From Anaerolineales bacterium UBA5069 (GTDB taxonomy: Bacteria > Chloroflexota > Anaerolineae > Caldilineales > Caldilineaceae), in the NCBI GenBank assembly GCA_002415895.1, contig DIAV01000383.1:5969-19646 (forward strand): a stretch of DNA of 13,678 nucleotides, in the 5' to 3' direction. The notes under the pieces were generated by a model that worked only from the letters and a program-made list of their open reading frames with translations, was not told the DNA's origin and made no database searches. The translations under genes were made by a program, and so were the position numbers. Shown piece after piece: positions 6,465 through 13,574 of this stretch (position 1 is the first letter of the stretch; each line of letters begins with the position of its first letter).

Positions 6465-6470
6465 TATAAT
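6465..6470 (+). promoter_or_regulatory. -10 box TATAAT of the hydrolase gene
   Basis: A perfect TATAAT, preceded by no clear -35 (CTGGCG at 17-bp spacing, a poor match). Transcription would begin near 6477, about 50 nt before the ATG at 6528, which supports that start over the far longer open frame. Confidence 0.5.
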
Positions 6471-6527
6471 GAAGCGCATCGCAATCGCTTCAGCGCCTGC
6501 GTACCCGCCGCGAAGGACGGCGAACTC

Positions 6528-7622
6528 ATGACAGACGCTTCATCATCTCCGCTTGATCCAAATAACGCCGGCGACGTCGATGCAAGCGGTGGAATTGGGA
6601 CCGACAGCGCCAACGCGCAGCGGATTCTCTTTGGCCCGCGCCGCTTTGTGCGTCAGGGGCATGTGCAAACGCTGCTGGCGCGCCGCCGCCCGCCCGACAG
6701 CGTTACCCTGCGCACCGAGCAAGCCATGTTGCTTGACGCCGGCCCGGATGAAAGCGGCTTTGACCCTGATCACCCCGTCACCCTACTGGGTTACTACAAT
6801 CCAGCGCTGCGCCCAACGCGCCAGCGCGGACTTGTGCAGATCATGCATGGCTGGCATGGCAGCAGCCACTCGTCGGACGTGCTCTACATTAGCGACATGC
6901 TCCTTAAGGCGGGCTACAGCGTCTTTCGCCTGAACATGCGCGACCACGGCCCCAACCTCCACTTCGCAAGGGGCGCGCTCAACCGGGGCATGTTCCTGGG
7001 CACGCTGCTTAACGAAGTGGCAGTTGCCACGCGCACTGTAGCAGCGCTTGCGGGCGACCGCCCCTTTGCGCTTGTGGGCGGCTCGCTCGGCGGCAACTTC
7101 GTTCTGCGCCTTGGTGATGCACACAATCGCGAGCCAATACCCAACTTGAGGCGTATTGTTGCCATTTGCCCGGCTGTGCGCCCGGACGCGGCGGCGTGGG
7201 CCATTGACAACATTACGGCATACCGCCTTTACTTTCGCGCACGCTGGATGCAAAGTCTGCGTGCCAAGCAGTCGCTCTTTCCAGAGACCTACAACTTTGC
7301 TGCTGTTGAGCGCTTGCGCGCGATTGTGCCCATGACCGAGGCACTGGTGCGCGACTACAGCCAGTGGCAGAACGCACAGGAGTACTTCGATCACTATTCC
7401 GTCTCGCCGCAGATGGTGGCGGGGCTGCGCGTGCCTACCACAATCATTGCTGCGCGCGATGACGCTGTGATTCCCATTGCAGACATAGAGGCCTTTGCGC
7501 CCAGCGCCAACGTCGACATCCAGATTACCGAAACGGGCGGCCACATGGGCTTCGTGGATGTCTTCCCCTACCGGCGCTGGCTGCCAGGCGCCATTCTGGA
7601 GGAGTTGGAGCGCGCGCTGTAG
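6528..7622 (+). CDS. YheT-family alpha/beta hydrolase
   Basis: 364-aa cytoplasmic hydrolase related to E. coli YheT and eukaryotic ABHD1/ABHD3 proteins, which act on esters such as lipids; the true substrate is not known. Visible signatures are the N-terminal RQGHVQT (42-48), MHGWHGSSHS (106-115, oxyanion region), the nucleophile elbow GGSLGGN with Ser186, the acid Asp311/Asp312 in AARDDAVIP and the catalytic His339 in TGGHMGF. The first 30 residues are Ser/Asp/Gly-rich and probably disordered. The frame extends back to 6261, but I chose the ATG at 6528, which follows GAAGGA (6512-6517) and lies downstream of the TATAAT box. It stands alone and is divergent from the redox operon. Confidence 0.88.
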   Translation: MTDASSSPLDPNNAGDVDASGGIGTDSANAQRILFGPRRFVRQGHVQTLLARRRPPDSVTLRTEQAMLLDAGPDESGFDPDHPVTLLGYYNPALRPTRQRGLVQIMHGWHGSSHSSDVLYISDMLLKAGYSVFRLNMRDHGPNLHFARGALNRGMFLGTLLNEVAVATRTVAALAGDRPFALVGGSLGGNFVLRLGDAHNREPIPNLRRIVAICPAVRPDAAAWAIDNITAYRLYFRARWMQSLRAKQSLFPETYNFAAVERLRAIVPMTEALVRDYSQWQNAQEYFDHYSVSPQMVAGLRVPTTIIAARDDAVIPIADIEAFAPSANVDIQITETGGHMGFVDVFPYRRWLPGAILEELERAL

Positions 7623-7660
7623 GGAACGCGCCGCACTGACTGCATTGCCGTGAAAATGCT

Positions 7661-7710
7661 CCTCTCTCCATGTACAGGTGCAGAGCGGAGAGGGGCCGGG
7701 GGTGGGGTGC
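7661..7710. repeat. Hairpin with GGAGAGGGGCCGGGGGTGGGG tail, probable degenerate dispersed repeat
   Basis: CCTCTCTCC (7661-7669) pairs with GGAGAGGGG (7687-7695), including one G-T pair, across a 17-nt loop; a G-rich run (7696-7707) follows. The layout resembles intergenic palindromic elements of the GGAGAGGGGCCGGGGGTGAG type that recur in many bacterial genomes. Only one copy lies in this window, so repetition cannot be shown here. It could also aid termination after the hydrolase gene, though no T tract follows. Confidence 0.4.
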
Positions 7711-7712
7711 TG

Positions 7713-7743
7713 TTGTGCGCTGCGCCGCCGCCTGTGCTACAAT
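7713..7743 (+). promoter_or_regulatory. Possible promoter of the isoaspartyl methyltransferase gene
   Basis: TACAAT (7738-7743) is a good -10 match, with TTGTGC (7713-7718) upstream at a long 19-nt spacing. A transcript starting near 7750 would carry a leader of about 35 nt before the GTG at 7784. The ATG at 7742 overlaps the -10 box and would not be transcribed from it. Confidence 0.35.
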
Positions 7744-7783
7744 GCGCGCGCTTGCCCAGCCCACAACGCGCCAAGGCGCCACC

Positions 7784-8500
7784 GTGACAAACAACGCGCC
7801 GCCACCTGAAACCGCAAACCAGCCACAACCAGGACAAGGGCGCTTGCCCTGGGAGAGCGGCTGGCCCGAAATCCATGACGTGCGCGTGCGCACAGCTTTC
7901 GCCCAGGTGGATCGGGCGCGCTTTGTGCCTGCCGATCTACGTGCGCAGGCCAACGATGACGCACCACTGCCCATTGGCGAGGGGCAGACGATCTCGCAAC
8001 CCTTTGTGATTGCGCTCATGGTGCAGGCGCTTGCGCTGCAGGCCGGAGAGCGTGTACTCGAAATTGGCACGGGTTCGGGCTATCAAACTGCAATTCTCTG
8101 CGCGCTCGTGCGCCAACTCGGCGGTGCGCCTGCACAGAGCGTATACTCCATTGAGCGATCGGCGACGCTTGCGCGGGCGGCTGCCGCAACGCTTGCAGCA
8201 AGCGGCTGCACGCCGCAACTGGCAGTGGGCGACGGCGTGGCCGGCTGGCCGGAAGCCGCACCCTTTGATGCGATTGTCGTCTCTGCCGCGGCCGCGTGGC
8301 TGCCGCGCACGCTGGTAGACCAGCTTGCAATTGGAGGCCGCCTCGTGATCCCTGTGGGGGCGAATCCCGATGAGCAGGAATTGTGGCTCATCCAGCGCCA
8401 TAGCGCGCAGGTGGAATTGACTGATTTGGGGCCGGTGCGCTTTGTGCCGCTGCTGTCACCCCTGCTTGATGACCCGGCCAACCGGATTGCCTTGCTCTGA
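7784..8500 (+). CDS. pcm: Protein-L-isoaspartate O-methyltransferase homologue
   Basis: 238-aa SAM-dependent methyltransferase of the PCMT family, which methylates abnormal L-isoaspartyl residues so that damaged proteins can be repaired. Family signatures include FVPADLRAQANDDAPLPIGEGQ (the substrate region, about 47-68) followed by TISQPF (69-74), the SAM-binding VLEIGTGSGYQTA (91-103), GDG (149-151), FDAIVVSAA (161-169) and GGRLVIPVG (184-192). I chose GTG 7784, with AAGG 7 nt upstream and downstream of the likely promoter; the frame extends to 7670 and an ATG at 7742 is an alternative. The acidic residue usual at the end of SAM strand 2 is present as Glu in YSIER (121-125). The short Pro/Gln-rich N-terminus is not part of the fold. 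Followed by the RmlD-like gene after 51 nt. Confidence 0.88.
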   Translation: MTNNAPPPETANQPQPGQGRLPWESGWPEIHDVRVRTAFAQVDRARFVPADLRAQANDDAPLPIGEGQTISQPFVIALMVQALALQAGERVLEIGTGSGYQTAILCALVRQLGGAPAQSVYSIERSATLARAAAATLAASGCTPQLAVGDGVAGWPEAAPFDAIVVSAAAAWLPRTLVDQLAIGGRLVIPVGANPDEQELWLIQRHSAQVELTDLGPVRFVPLLSPLLDDPANRIALL

Positions 8501-8551
8501 AACACTTTTGCCTTCTCGCCACCTGAAGGTTTACAACGGGAATAGCGACTG

Positions 8552-9424
8552 ATGAACGTGATTGTGGTTGGCGGACTCGGCCAGTTGGGACGCGCCCTCA
8601 TGGCAGTGCTGGCCGCGCGCGGTCACTCGGCGGTTGTGTGGGACATGCCTGAAGTCAATATTACGCTGCCTGCGGTTGCCGATGCTGTTGTTGCCGCCAG
8701 GCCCGACGCGCTCATCAACGCGGCGGCGTGGACCAACGTCGATGCTGCGGAGAGCAACCCGCAGAGCACCTATGCCGTCAATGCGCTGGGGCCGCGCTGG
8801 CTGGCGGAGGGCTGCGAGCGTGTGGGTGCGCAGATGTTGCAGGTAAGTTCCAACGAGGTCTTCGCGGGGCAGCCGGGGCGCTTCTATTTTGAGAACGACC
8901 CGATGCAGCCGGGTGGCGCCTATGCGCGCAGCAAGGCTGCCGGCGAAGCCGCCGCGGCCGCTGCGTGCCGCCGCCTGATTGTTGCGCGCATTGCCTGGCT
9001 CTTTGGCCCCGGCGGCGTCAACTTCCCCACCAAGATTGCCGAAGCCGCCGACAAGCATGGTGCGCTGCGCGTGATTGATGACGAGTATGGCAACCCCACC
9101 TACGCACCCGACACCGCCGCGGCCATGGTGCGTTTGCTGGAGATTGGCCGCGCCGGTAATTTCCACCTTGTCAATGAGGGGATGGCGAGCCGCTACACGT
9201 TCGCACAGGCGGTGCTCGCGGGCAGCGGCCGCGCTTACGTACCCGTGACGCCGATTGCTGCGGCCGAATACCAACGCGCCGCGCCGCCGCCGCTGCACGC
9301 TGTACTCGTGAATCAGGCCGCCGCCGCGTTGGGCATAACGTTGCGCCCGTGGCAGGATGCGCTGCGCGAATACGCAGCCACACTGCCTGCCCCTAACCCT
9401 GTCCTGCCTGGCAATGCGTCCTAG
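8552..9424 (+). CDS. rfbD: RmlD-type dTDP-4-dehydrorhamnose reductase
   Basis: 290-aa NAD(P)-dependent short-chain reductase of the extended RmlD type, which in the family makes dTDP-L-rhamnose by reducing the 4-keto group. It shows the Rossmann motif GGLGQLG (7-13), INAAAWTNVDAAE (55-67), the catalytic YARSK (Tyr124, Lys128) and the substrate-region PTYAPDTAAAM (182-192). The usual STDYVF segment is VSSNEVFAG (98-106): Thr is Ser and Asp-Tyr is Asn-Glu, so the exact substrate may be a different nucleotide sugar. No rmlA, rmlB or rmlC lies in the window, so the rest of the pathway must be elsewhere. The ATG at 8552 has only a weak upstream GGGAA. It lies 16 nt before the glycosyltransferase gene and they are probably co-transcribed. 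Confidence 0.85.
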   Translation: MNVIVVGGLGQLGRALMAVLAARGHSAVVWDMPEVNITLPAVADAVVAARPDALINAAAWTNVDAAESNPQSTYAVNALGPRWLAEGCERVGAQMLQVSSNEVFAGQPGRFYFENDPMQPGGAYARSKAAGEAAAAAACRRLIVARIAWLFGPGGVNFPTKIAEAADKHGALRVIDDEYGNPTYAPDTAAAMVRLLEIGRAGNFHLVNEGMASRYTFAQAVLAGSGRAYVPVTPIAAAEYQRAAPPPLHAVLVNQAAAALGITLRPWQDALREYAATLPAPNPVLPGNAS

Positions 9425-9440
9425 TCCATATTGAGGTTTC

Positions 9441-10709
9441 ATGAATGACGAGTCGTTGAATCCAGAAGTTGATCCCGAGGCAGCGCCGCCGGGCGACGCC
9501 GCGAATCGCACACCGAAGCACCCCAAAAAGATTGCGCGCAAGAAGAAAACCGCGGCGGATGGCGAAGCGGGTGGCGAGGCGCATGGCGCGGCAGAAGGTG
9601 CAAACAACACCAACCGCATTGTCGATGATCCCACCTATGGCACGCTGCGCGAAGATAACCGCGTTGTCATGCGCCACACCATCGCACTCAATATTGACAA
9701 CTTCCGCGCCTCCAGCGAGCCTGTAGCGGCGCGCGCGACGCGCGCCTTCCCTGCACTGGCCGCAGCGACGCCGCCTTTCTTCTCGGTGGTGATTGCCAAC
9801 CACAATGGCGAGCGCCACTTGCCCGTTGTGCTCAATGCACTGCGTGCGCAAAGCTTTGCCGATTTTGAAGTCATTGTTGTGGATGACGCCAGCCGCGATG
9901 ATTCCGTGTTTCTGGTGGAGCGCACCTATCCAGACGTGCGCCTCATTGTCAATCGCACAAACATGGGCTTTGCGGTGACCTGCAACACGGGGGCCGACGC
10001 CGCAATTGGGCGCTATATCGTCATGCTCAACAGCGACACGGAACCCGATGCCCACTGGCTGGAAGCGCTCGCTGTTGCCTGCGTGCAAAACCCCGGCGCG
10101 GCAGCCGTGGCCAGCAAAATGCTGCTCTTTGACAAGCGCAATGTCCTGCACACCACAGGCGACACCATGGGGCGCGATGGCCTCGCGCAGAACCGCGGGG
10201 CATGGGAGCGCGACCAGGGGCAATACGATGCTGCGCCGGTCATCTTTAGCGCGTGTGGGGGTGCATCGGCCTACCGGCGCGATCTCTGGCAGGCGCTGGG
10301 CGGCTTCGATGAGCACTTCTGGATGTATTTGGAAGACGTGGACTACGGCTTTCGCGCGCAGTTGGCGGGCTATGGCAGCGTCTATGCGCCCGACGCACGT
10401 GTCTACCACCATCTTTCCGCCTCCAGCGGTGATGTAATGGCCAGCTATTACGTGGGGCGCAATGCGCTGTGGGTCATTGCCAAGAATATGCCCGGCGCTC
10501 TGCTGCGCGCCAACTGGCAGGCCATTGTCTTTGGCCAGTTGCGCATTGCGGCTGATGCCCTGCGCGCCATCCAGGGAGAAGCCGCACGTGCGCGCCTGCG
10601 GGGGCAGATTGCCGGCCTCCTGGGTCTTGGCGTTGCGCTGGCCCAGCGCAAGCGCATTCAGCAGGCACGCACCGTGCCTGAGGCGCAACTGGCGCGCCTG
10701 CTCAAGTAG
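9441..10709 (+). CDS. Family 2 glycosyltransferase, WbbL/rhamnosyltransferase-like
   Basis: 422-aa inverting glycosyltransferase (GT2, GT-A fold) that probably adds a sugar to a surface glycan. The catalytic part runs from about 112 to 330: FSVVIANHNG (114-123), VVDDAS (146-151), the metal-binding NSDTEP (197-202), GGFDEHFWMY (287-296) and YLEDVDYGFR (296-305), the last two typical of WbbL-like rhamnosyltransferases. The first 110 residues are unusual: acidic and Pro-rich, then a Lys/Arg run at 26-36, an Ala/Gly/Glu stretch and a segment of mixed character, all probably disordered. The C-terminal 80 residues may be an amphipathic membrane-binding tail. GAGG (9433-9436) lies 4 nt before the ATG. 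The RmlD-like gene just upstream suggests a deoxysugar donor; the actual donor and acceptor are not known. Confidence 0.9.
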   Translation: MNDESLNPEVDPEAAPPGDAANRTPKHPKKIARKKKTAADGEAGGEAHGAAEGANNTNRIVDDPTYGTLREDNRVVMRHTIALNIDNFRASSEPVAARATRAFPALAAATPPFFSVVIANHNGERHLPVVLNALRAQSFADFEVIVVDDASRDDSVFLVERTYPDVRLIVNRTNMGFAVTCNTGADAAIGRYIVMLNSDTEPDAHWLEALAVACVQNPGAAAVASKMLLFDKRNVLHTTGDTMGRDGLAQNRGAWERDQGQYDAAPVIFSACGGASAYRRDLWQALGGFDEHFWMYLEDVDYGFRAQLAGYGSVYAPDARVYHHLSASSGDVMASYYVGRNALWVIAKNMPGALLRANWQAIVFGQLRIAADALRAIQGEAARARLRGQIAGLLGLGVALAQRKRIQQARTVPEAQLARLLK

Positions 10710-10724
10710 CATGGCCTCACTCTT

Positions 10725-10774
10725 GCACGCGTGCTCATCTGAAGCGAGGCTTTCAAAAGCGGAAGCCTCGCTTC
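10725..10774. terminator. Palindrome and 12-bp hairpin after the glycosyltransferase gene
   Basis: A 10-nt palindrome GCACGCGTGC (10725-10734) is followed by a hairpin with exact arms GAAGCGAGGCTT (10741-10752) and AAGCCTCGCTTC (10763-10774), extendable by two inner pairs. It begins 15 nt after the glycosyltransferase stop. There is no T tract, so termination would have to be factor-dependent, or the element may protect the 3' end of the transcript. Confidence 0.5.
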
Positions 10775-10797
10775 ACGCGCGCTGTTTGGTTCATCAT

Positions 10798-10818
10798 GCC
10801 GGTGCTTCACCGGCTTTT
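10798..10818 (+). terminator. Rho-independent terminator ahead of the HerA-like gene
   Basis: GCCGGTG (10798-10804), loop CTT, CACCGGC (10808-10814) and TTTT (10815-10818). The tail is short but the shape is that of an intrinsic terminator for the glycosyltransferase transcript. Its position only 33 nt before the ATG at 10852 raises the alternative that it is a leader hairpin of the next gene. Confidence 0.6.
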
Positions 10819-10839
10819 CACAATCCCCCCTGAAGGTTG

Positions 10840-10847
10840 AAGGAGAG
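10840..10847 (+). promoter_or_regulatory. Ribosome binding site of the HerA-like gene
   Basis: AAGGAGAG ends 4 nt before the ATG at 10852. It decides that ATG over the TTG at 10837, which would place the ribosome site inside the coding region. Confidence 0.85.
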
Positions 10848-10851
10848 ACAT

Positions 10852-13443
10852 ATGCAAGCGCCACCTGAAAAACTGGGCACCTTCTATATCGGCGCAGAGT
10901 TCGATCTCGCCACAAACACGCGTCTGGATGTGCCCATCCAGTACGATGCGCGCGACCTGCTCACCCACGGCGTTGTCGTGGGCATGACGGGCAGCGGCAA
11001 GACGGGACTCTGCATTGGCCTGCTCGAAGAGGCCGCGCTGGACAAAATCCCCGTCATCATGATTGACCCCAAGGGCGATATGGCCAACCTGATGCTTCAG
11101 TTTCCCCAGCAGCGGCCGGAGGATTTTGCGCCGTGGATTGACGCCGGCGAGGCCGAGCGCAAAGGGGTCTCCATCGACGAGATCGCCGTCTCCACCGCAC
11201 AAAAGTGGTCGACGGGGCTGGCCGACTGGGGTATTACCGGTGACCGCATCAAGACGCTGCAGGAGGCGGTCGAGTACACTATTTTCACGCCCGGCTCCGA
11301 CGCAGGCATCCCCGTCAGCATTGTGGGCAGCTTTGCCGCGCCCAAGCTGGACTGGAACCTTGAGGGGGAGGCAATCCGCGAGCGTATTACCGGCACCGTG
11401 GGCGCGCTCTTTTCCATGATGGGCAACAATGCCGACCCCGTGCGCAGCCGTGAGGGCGTGCTCCTTGCCAGCATTATTGAGTATTACTGGCAGAAGGGGC
11501 AGGACATCACCATGGAGATGTTGATCAAGGCCATCCAGACGCCACCCATGAGCCAGATTGGCGTCTTCGAGGTGGACACCTTCTTCCCTGCCAAGGAACG
11601 CTTTGGCATGGCGCTCTCGATCAACACGCTGATTGCGTCGCCCTCCTTCAAAAGCTGGCTGGAAGGCGCGCCCATGGATATCCAGAGTTTTCTCTATACG
11701 TCCGAGGGCAAACCACGCCACAGCATTTTTTACATTGCACACCTCAGCGACAGCGAGCGCATGTTCTTTGTGACGCTCCTGCTCGAGAATATTCTTACAT
11801 GGGTGCGCACACAGTCGGGCACAACCAGCCTGCGCGCAATTCTCTACTTTGACGAAATTTATGGCTATCTGCCGCCCATCGCCGAGCCCCCATCCAAGCG
11901 GCCGCTCATGACGCTGCTCAAGCAGGCACGCGCCTTTGGTTTTGGCGTGCTGCTGGCAACGCAAAACCCCGCCGATCTCGACTACAAGGCGCTCACCAAT
12001 ACGGGCACGTGGCTGATTGGCAAGCTCCAGGCTGAACGCGACAAGGCGCGCCTGATTGAGGGCTTGCAAGGGTTGGACGATGGCGGCAAGGCCGTCAATT
12101 ACGACACACTGATCCCGCAACTGGGCAATCGCGTCTTTCTGATGCACAACGTACACGGTGACGGGCCTGTTGTCATGACATCGCGCTGGGCGCAAAGCTA
12201 TTTGCGCGGCCCTCTCACCAAGCCGCAGGTGAAGTTGTTGATGGATCCGCAACGGGAGACGTTGGTTAAGCCGGTTGAAGTGGCGCTGCCCCCTGCAGCG
12301 GCGCAACCTGCAGGCTTTGTAGGCCCCACTGTGCCGCTGAGCGCGCAAGGAGCCCCCGCCCAGGCTGCCCCCCAGCCTGAGAAAACAGTAGCCGCCCCTG
12401 CCGGTTTCAGCGCCACTGCAACCCAATTGGGCGACAACGTGCAGCAGGTGTATTTGCCCGTTGCCTTCAATGCGAGTGTCGCGGCAAACCGCCTTGCACA
12501 GGATGCCGGCGGGGTTGATATTGTGCGCACTGTACTTGTCTACACACCCGCCGTGCTGGGCATCGGCGCCGTGAATTTTGTGGATTCCAGGCTTGGCGTG
12601 CGTGAGAGCGAGGATCATCGTCTGCTGGCCTTTGCGCCAGGCGGCCTCGGCACCTTCAGTTGGGACGGGGCAGAGGCGCTCATGGTCGAGATGCGCGACC
12701 TGTTGCGGAAACCTGAGGAAGCGCCGAACGCAGATGGCCCCTACTTCGCTGCGATTCCTGAAGGCGCACGCACAGCCGCAGATTACAAGAAAGCCCAAAC
12801 CGAACTCAGTGACTGGCTCTATCACTCCCGCCGCATCACACTCATGGTGCATGATGCGCTTGATGTGTCGCAGAAGCCGGACGAATCTGAAGCAGACTTC
12901 CGTGCGCGCGTGCTCAAGGCCGCCGATGCCCGGATTGAGACCGAGCTAAAAAAGATAGAGCCGAAGCAGGTCAAGGCGCTCGAGGACCTGCGCGACAAGA
13001 TTGAAAAGGCCCGGGTGGATGCTGAGCAGGCAGAACTGAAGGCCAAGGCGCTGCGCAATGAATCGTATGCAAACATCTTCGAGCGTATCTTTCGCGTGAT
13101 CGTGGGCTTTCTTGACGGGCGCAAGTCCATGGGTTCGCTGAGCCCGCTCATGTCGAAGAATCGCACCGCCGACGAGGCCAGGGCCCGGGCCGATGAGAAA
13201 AAGCGCATTCTTGACCAATTGATCGCCAAAGAGCCTGAGCTGGCGGCGGCGAATGAAGCGGATGCGCAGGAAATTCGCGACCGCTGGGCAGCCATTCTGG
13301 AACAAATTGGGCAGGTGGAGGTCACACCGCGGCGCGCTGATGTCAACGTGGACCTTGTTGCGCTGGCTTGGGCGCCCTACTGGAATGTGGAATATTCCGA
13401 CGGCGCCATCGTGCGTTCACGCCGCATCGCAGCGTATAAATAA
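10852..13443 (+). CDS. HerA/FtsK-superfamily P-loop ATPase with coiled-coil C-terminal half, function unknown
   Basis: 863-aa predicted cytoplasmic ATPase. The N-terminal 460 residues form a HerA/VirB4-like motor: Walker A GMTGSGKT (44-51), MIDPKGD (70-76), Walker B ILYFDEIYGYLPP (330-342, Asp334-Glu335), LLKQARAFGFGVLLATQNP (355-373), the sensor Gln371 within the ATQNP pattern of VirD4, HerA and FtsK proteins, and a possible arginine finger at RDKAR (396-400). Residues 475-520 are a Pro/Ala-rich linker. Then comes a mixed domain (about 525-670), a charged coiled coil (about 685-735), a short hydrophobic patch (about 742-755), a second coiled coil (about 772-820) and a conserved-looking end with WAPYWNVEY (840-848). 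I recognise no nuclease, NurA or other catalytic domain in the C-terminal half, and no partner gene adjoins it. The nucleic-acid substrate or role cannot be told from sequence. Confidence 0.9.
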   Translation: MQAPPEKLGTFYIGAEFDLATNTRLDVPIQYDARDLLTHGVVVGMTGSGKTGLCIGLLEEAALDKIPVIMIDPKGDMANLMLQFPQQRPEDFAPWIDAGEAERKGVSIDEIAVSTAQKWSTGLADWGITGDRIKTLQEAVEYTIFTPGSDAGIPVSIVGSFAAPKLDWNLEGEAIRERITGTVGALFSMMGNNADPVRSREGVLLASIIEYYWQKGQDITMEMLIKAIQTPPMSQIGVFEVDTFFPAKERFGMALSINTLIASPSFKSWLEGAPMDIQSFLYTSEGKPRHSIFYIAHLSDSERMFFVTLLLENILTWVRTQSGTTSLRAILYFDEIYGYLPPIAEPPSKRPLMTLLKQARAFGFGVLLATQNPADLDYKALTNTGTWLIGKLQAERDKARLIEGLQGLDDGGKAVNYDTLIPQLGNRVFLMHNVHGDGPVVMTSRWAQSYLRGPLTKPQVKLLMDPQRETLVKPVEVALPPAAAQPAGFVGPTVPLSAQGAPAQAAPQPEKTVAAPAGFSATATQLGDNVQQVYLPVAFNASVAANRLAQDAGGVDIVRTVLVYTPAVLGIGAVNFVDSRLGVRESEDHRLLAFAPGGLGTFSWDGAEALMVEMRDLLRKPEEAPNADGPYFAAIPEGARTAADYKKAQTELSDWLYHSRRITLMVHDALDVSQKPDESEADFRARVLKAADARIETELKKIEPKQVKALEDLRDKIEKARVDAEQAELKAKALRNESYANIFERIFRVIVGFLDGRKSMGSLSPLMSKNRTADEARARADEKKRILDQLIAKEPELAAANEADAQEIRDRWAAILEQIGQVEVTPRRADVNVDLVALAWAPYWNVEYSDGAIVRSRRIAAYK

Positions 13444-13484
13444 CACTCGGACGGCATCTCTGCAATCTGCATGCAGAGTCAATC

Positions 13485-13521
13485 AAAAACGAGGGTCTCC
13501 TTGCGGAGACCCTCGTTTTTT
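13485..13521. terminator. Strong bidirectional intrinsic terminator
   Basis: AAAAACGAGGGTCTCC (13485-13500), loop TTGC, then GGAGACCCTCGTTTTT (13505-13520) plus one more T. The 16-bp stem is exact, with an A tract on the left and T tract on the right, so it can stop transcription from both the HerA-like gene and the converging gene that ends at 13575. Confidence 0.95.
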
Positions 13522-13574
13522 GTTGCTCTTGCTTGTCGGCGCAATGCCGACAGCCCGTTACCCACTGCACATGC

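Larger units (their letters stand above)
6051..6527. other. Divergent intergenic region without a credible gene
   Basis: A 477-nt spacer between the leftward redox operon and the rightward hydrolase gene. Open frames cross it on both strands (for example 6261-6527 in frame with the hydrolase), but they are Arg/Ala/Pro-rich, lack ribosome sites and show no domain. It must hold the promoters of both units. I see a -10 box for the rightward unit (6465-6470), a large nested inverted repeat (6204-6256) and repeated CCCAT/TACCCA motifs between 6150 and 6307. No convincing promoter for the leftward operon was found; TATTCT on the minus strand near 6118-6123 is only a weak candidate. Confidence 0.6.

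Noticed and set aside
6261..6527. N-terminal extension of the YheT-like hydrolase to 6261.
   Set aside because: It would span the TATAAT box, has an Arg/Pro/Ala-rich sequence unlike the family, and lacks a ribosome site.
8531..10712. Long minus-strand frames (8531-9634 and 9393-10712) opposite the reductase and glycosyltransferase genes.
   Set aside because: Both are low-complexity shadows of clearly recognisable + strand enzymes; they overlap one another and have no ribosome sites.
10807..12852. A 681-codon open frame on the - strand opposite the HerA-like gene.
   Set aside because: Composition is Arg/His/Gly-rich with no recognisable domain, and the + strand frame has intact ATPase motifs. 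Length alone is not evidence here.
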